Of a DNA stretch of 17,248 nt, positions 14,449 through 17,248 are shown one piece after another. The DNA is from JBGQDM01 sp041495845 (lineage in GTDB: Bacteria; Acidobacteriota; Terriglobia; Terriglobales; Acidobacteriaceae). Within the stretch, counting starts at the first letter, position 1, and each line of letters opens with the position of its first letter. Made by a program: the position numbers and the translations under genes. The DNA lies in assembly GCA_041495845.1 (NCBI GenBank), contig JBGQDM010000071.1:1-17248 (forward strand), written 5' to 3'. The notes under the pieces are model-generated. The model ran no database searches. It saw nothing but the letters and a program-made list of their open reading frames with translations, and was not told the origin of the DNA.

Positions 14449-14721
14449 ATGACCAAACAAGAGAAGAACCGCCTGTCCGCTGTCCTTCGGGCGACCGAGT
14501 ACCTGTTCCTGGAAAATATCGCTTTGAAGCTGGTGCTCGAACATCGCGAAGTCCCGAACTGGCAAAAGCTCCTGGACCGCTTGCTGGCGGACAAAGAGAT
14601 GCTGGCGGGAGTACGGCTGAAGTTTAGGGATATCTACGACGAAATTGCGGGACCCTCGGACCCATCGGCAGCTCTCGAAACATTCTTGGGAGGCCTCCCG
14701 GCGCCGAAGAAGCTGCACTAA
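14449..14721 (+). CDS. Hypothetical protein, 90 residues, helical
   Basis: A soluble, mostly helical protein (VLRATEYLFLENIALKLVLE, then NWQKLLDRLLADKEMLAGVR) with a short Pro/Ser hinge near residue 68. No signal peptide, membrane segment or cysteine is visible. Family not recognised. The start is the ATG at 14449 (MTKQEKNRL); no ribosome binding site is visible. It is convergent with arsC, the two stops being 46 nt apart, and does not look functionally tied to the ars operon. Confidence 0.6.
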   Translation: MTKQEKNRLSAVLRATEYLFLENIALKLVLEHREVPNWQKLLDRLLADKEMLAGVRLKFRDIYDEIAGPSDPSAALETFLGGLPAPKKLH

Positions 14722-14767
14722 TTGCGGAACACCCTGTTGACGATTGTCAGCGAACCGCCGACAGCTT

Positions 14768-15193
14768 CTACATTTTCTTTGCCAACTCCGCCAGCCACTT
14801 CCCCAACGCATCCCGGACCCGGCGAAACGCCTCCGGCTTCTGCTCCTCCGGCGCTGACGCCGGATCTTCAAAGCTGTGATGCACTCGCTCGCCGCCACCG
14901 GGGAAGACCGGGCACACTTCGCGCGCGTGGTCGCACACGGTGATTACCCAGTCGAACTGCTGCCCGGCAAACTCGTCCACCGATTTTGAGCGCTGTCTGG
15001 AAATATCAATCCCCAGCTCCGCCATGGCACGTACCGCGTGCGGGTTTACGCCCGCTGGCCGCGTGCCCGCGCTGAGAACCTCCACCTGCTCTCCCGCCAG
15101 ATGCCGCAGCAATCCCTCGGCCATCTGGCTGCGCGCCGAATTTCCCGTGCACACAATCAGTACTCGCTTCTTCTTTGCAGGATTGTCAGTCAT
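14768..15193 (-). CDS. arsC: Arsenate reductase, thioredoxin-coupled LMW-phosphatase type
   Basis: This cytoplasmic enzyme reduces arsenate to arsenite, which Acr3 then exports. The 141-residue product has the P-loop Cys15-TGNSARS that attacks arsenate, and the redox pair Cys87 and Cys94 (VCDHAREVCPVFPG), spaced exactly as in thioredoxin-dependent ArsC of the Staphylococcus pI258 type. HHSFEDPA supplies the conserved general-acid Asp region. The ATG follows acr3 by 32 nt with an AAGG-type site upstream. It is the last gene of the minus-strand ars operon. Confidence 0.93.
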   Translation of the reverse strand: MTDNPAKKKRVLIVCTGNSARSQMAEGLLRHLAGEQVEVLSAGTRPAGVNPHAVRAMAELGIDISRQRSKSVDEFAGQQFDWVITVCDHAREVCPVFPGGGERVHHSFEDPASAPEEQKPEAFRRVRDALGKWLAELAKKM

Positions 15194-15225
15194 CTGCCTT
15201 GGGTCCTTTTACGAACTGCTGCAGT

Positions 15226-16299
15226 TCAGGCGGGCCGCAGTTCCCCGTAGTACCGCTTTTCAAAGTAGAGCGCCACATTGACCAACCCGATCATCACCGG
15301 CACTTCCACCAGCGGCCCAATCACGGCTGCAAACGCCGCCCCGGAGTTGATGCCAAACACCGCCACCGCCACCGCAATCGCCAGCTCAAAGTTATTGGAC
15401 GCCGCCGTGAACGACAGCGTTGCCGTCTGTGGGTAGCTCGCTCCCAGCTTTCGTCCAAGAAAGAACGACACCAGAAACATCAGCACGAAATAGGTCAGCA
15501 GCGGAACCGCGATGCGCAGCACGTCCAGCGGCAGGCGCAGGATGTACTCGCCCTTGAGCGAGAACATCACCAGAATGGTGAACAGCAGCGCGATGAGCGT
15601 GAGCGGACTCACGCGCGGAATGAATTGATGTTCGTACCACTCGCGGCCCTTCGCCCGCACCAGCCAGGTGCGTGTCAGGAATCCGCCGAGAAAGGGAATT
15701 CCCAAATAAACAAACACGCTGCGCGCAATTTCTGCGATCGAGATATGCACCACGGCGCCTTGCAGTCCCAACCATGCCGGCAATAGCGTGATGAAAACCC
15801 ACGCATACGGCGAATAGAAGAAAACCTGGAACAGGGAATTGAACGCGACCAGCCCGGCTGCGTATTCCGTGTCGCCGCGCGCCAGCTCGTTCCACACAAT
15901 CACCATGGCAATGCAGCGTGCCAGCCCAATCAGGATCAGCCCAGCCATGTATTCCGGATAGCCCCGCAGAAAAATCACCGCCAGCGCAAACATCAGCAGC
16001 GGCCCAATCACCCAGTTCTGCACCAGCGACAGCCCGAGCACCCGTCCGTTGCGAAACACCTCGTGCAGTTTTTCGTAGCGCACCTTGGTGAACGGTGGAT
16101 ACATCATTACGATCAGGCCGATGGCAATCGGCACCGACGTCGTGCCTACACTCATGCGGTTGAGCGCGGGCACAATGCCGGGCATGAGCCCGCCGGCGAG
16201 CACGCCCACCACCATGGCTGCGAAAATCCACAGCGTCAGGTAGCGATCAAGAAAGCTGAGCCGTCGTGTGACTCCAGTCGTGTTGGCCGCGTTGCCCAC
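15226..16299 (-). CDS. acr3: Arsenite efflux transporter, ACR3 family
   Basis: An inner-membrane secondary carrier that expels arsenite. The 357-residue product shows about ten hydrophobic segments (for example LTLWIFAAMVVGVLAGG and VPIAIGLIVMMYPPF). The residues known to be essential in Corynebacterium glutamicum Acr3 fall at the same numbers here: Cys129 (GLARCIAMV) and Glu305 (SNNFELAIAVAV). The start is a GTG at 16299, immediately next to the arsM stop codon with no gap, so translation is probably coupled. This is the true ACR3 family and not the unrelated ArsB. Confidence 0.94.
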   Translation of the reverse strand: MGNAANTTGVTRRLSFLDRYLTLWIFAAMVVGVLAGGLMPGIVPALNRMSVGTTSVPIAIGLIVMMYPPFTKVRYEKLHEVFRNGRVLGLSLVQNWVIGPLLMFALAVIFLRGYPEYMAGLILIGLARCIAMVIVWNELARGDTEYAAGLVAFNSLFQVFFYSPYAWVFITLLPAWLGLQGAVVHISIAEIARSVFVYLGIPFLGGFLTRTWLVRAKGREWYEHQFIPRVSPLTLIALLFTILVMFSLKGEYILRLPLDVLRIAVPLLTYFVLMFLVSFFLGRKLGASYPQTATLSFTAASNNFELAIAVAVAVFGINSGAAFAAVIGPLVEVPVMIGLVNVALYFEKRYYGELRPA

Positions 16300-17127
16300 T
16301 TACTTTCTGCCATGCAACTTGATGGATGCCACCGCCTCGGCCGCACGCCGCACCAGTTCATCCGGGTTTTTCAACGACGAAATCGAAATGGACGAGCCAC
16401 AACAGGAACCCTTGCCCTTGCCGAACCCCTCGGGCGCCAGCATCTGCAGCAGGTCGCGGCCGAAAGCAATGTTGGGAATGCTGAGATCGCGCAGGCCCGC
16501 GCCCAGCGCCATGCTCAGATAGTCGGTCAGCAGGCTTGCCCCGGAGATGCACCCGACGTAGGCGCTGATGTCACGCGTAATCTCCGCCGGCAGCGCCTGC
16601 AGCAGAACAATGTCGCTTACGGCAAAGCGCCCGCCCGGTTTGAGCACGCGCGCAATCTCACCGAATACCGCGGGCTTGTCCGGCGAAAGATTGATGACGC
16701 AGTTGCTGATCACGTAATCCACGCTGGCGCTCGCCACCGGCAGTTCCTCGATCAAGCCCTTGCGGAATTCGACGTTGGTGGCGCCGCGCTTCTGTGCGTT
16801 CTCCCGTGCCCGCGTCAACATGTCGTCGGTCATGTCCACGCCGATCACGCGACCCGATGCGCCCACGCGGCTCCACGCCAGAAAAGCGTCAAACCCCGCG
16901 CCGGAACCGAGATCGAGCACGGTCATACCGGGCGCAATCTGCGTCAGCGCGAGGGGATTGCCGCAGCCCAGCCCGAGATTTGCGTCCCCGGCGAGCGCCA
17001 GCTCCTGTTCGGTGTAGCCGATGGCGCGCGCTACGTCCTCGGCGGGAGCGCCACAAGCTGAAGCCTCGCCCCGTGCCACCGCCGCATAGTGCTCTTCCAC
17101 TGCCGTCGTTACCGCTTCGTTCTTCAT
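16300..17127 (-). CDS. arsM: Arsenite S-adenosylmethionine methyltransferase
   Basis: This enzyme methylates arsenite using S-adenosylmethionine, yielding methylated, partly volatile arsenicals. The 275-residue product has the class I methyltransferase motif VLDLGSGAGFDAFLA and GVDMTDDML. ArsM hallmarks are ANLGLGCGNP (Cys55), NVEFRKGLIEELPV and SNCVINLSPDK, with a later YVGCISGA and a C-terminal GSCCGSS that supply further As(III)-thiol ligands. The ATG at 17127 (MKNEAVTTAVEEHY) is chosen because AGGAGG lies 5 nt upstream; the frame extends 11 codons further without support. It lies between a partial gene and acr3 in one operon. Confidence 0.94.
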   Translation of the reverse strand: MKNEAVTTAVEEHYAAVARGEASACGAPAEDVARAIGYTEQELALAGDANLGLGCGNPLALTQIAPGMTVLDLGSGAGFDAFLAWSRVGASGRVIGVDMTDDMLTRARENAQKRGATNVEFRKGLIEELPVASASVDYVISNCVINLSPDKPAVFGEIARVLKPGGRFAVSDIVLLQALPAEITRDISAYVGCISGASLLTDYLSMALGAGLRDLSIPNIAFGRDLLQMLAPEGFGKGKGSCCGSSISISSLKNPDELVRRAAEAVASIKLHGRK

Positions 17128-17156
17128 GATTCCTCCTGATGAATTTGCCGAACTCT

Positions 17157-17248
17157 TCACTTTTCCGCCTTCTCAATCGTCACGAAGTCCCTCACCGGCG
17201 TGTTCAACGAGCAGCACCCGCCCGTCTCCATTGCGTCATTGAGCAAGC
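17157..17248 (-). CDS. C-terminal end of an unidentified protein upstream of arsM
   Basis: The last ~30 residues of a minus-strand gene entering from the right edge, ending in LNDAMETGGCCSLNTPVRDF, then VTIEKAEK and a TGA at 17157-17159. A vicinal Cys-Cys near the C-terminus is common in arsenic-related proteins, including ArsI-type VOC lyases and some ArsR repressors, but too little is visible to choose. It ends 29 nt before the arsM start, so it is probably the preceding gene of the same operon. Confidence 0.5.
   Translation of the reverse strand, partial: LLNDAMETGGCCSLNTPVRDFVTIEKAEK

Noticed and set aside
14722..14767. Possible shared terminator between the 90-residue gene and arsC
   Set aside because: No stem of useful length with a T-run on either strand.
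16063..17061. 332-codon plus-strand frame opposite arsM and acr3
   Set aside because: Shadow composition; both opposite genes have their functional residues.

Overview
The window looks like a chromosomal segment from a GC-rich member of the Acidobacteriota (class Terriglobia or a relative). That placement is an inference. It rests on a secreted pro-kumamolisin-type S53 peptidase with Ig-like C-terminal modules, an Oar-like TonB-dependent receptor with an N-terminal carboxypeptidase-regulatory-like domain, and a short intergenic repeat (14341-14366) that I remember as common between genes in acidobacterial genomes. No rRNA, tRNA, CRISPR array, transposase or phage gene was seen.

Left part (1-5642): a partial S53 peptidase gene runs off the left edge on the minus strand. 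Just upstream of it lies a 29-codon look-alike of its -10/RBS/signal-peptide block that ends in a stop codon. Divergent to these is a TonB-dependent receptor (2923-5151), which converges with a small secreted protein of unknown function (5163-5642).

Middle part (5744-12130): branched-chain amino acid biosynthesis. On the minus strand, ilvC, ilvG and ilvM form a tight operon (11765 down to 8707). ilvD lies about 1.3 kb further downstream (7417 down to 5744). Between ilvM and ilvD are two small convergent hypothetical genes and an RHH-like antitoxin gene whose PIN toxin partner survives only as its first six codons fused to its last ~15. Together the ilv genes cover acetolactate synthase, ketol-acid reductoisomerase and dihydroxyacid dehydratase, i.e. 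pyruvate/2-oxobutyrate to the 2-oxo acid precursors of valine and isoleucine. A perfect 16-bp palindrome of the kind bound by TetR-family repressors sits between the predicted ilvC promoter and its ribosome binding site. A TetR-family regulator gene of the FadR/KstR2-like type lies about 0.4 kb away, divergent from ilvC, and overlaps a cupin gene by 4 bp. A small zinc-ribbon protein gene sits between ilvC and the regulator.

Right part (13313-17248): a membrane-anchored HEAT-repeat protein, an intergenic repeat, a 90-residue hypothetical protein, and a minus-strand arsenic resistance operon. That operon reads (partial Cys-Cys-ended protein)-arsM-acr3-arsC: arsenite methylation, arsenite efflux and thioredoxin-coupled arsenate reduction.

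The most notable signals are two gene relics (a deleted VapC-type toxin and a duplicated protease signal-peptide block) and the TetR-type operator on the ilv operon. I did not find a convincing wholly new multi-gene system.
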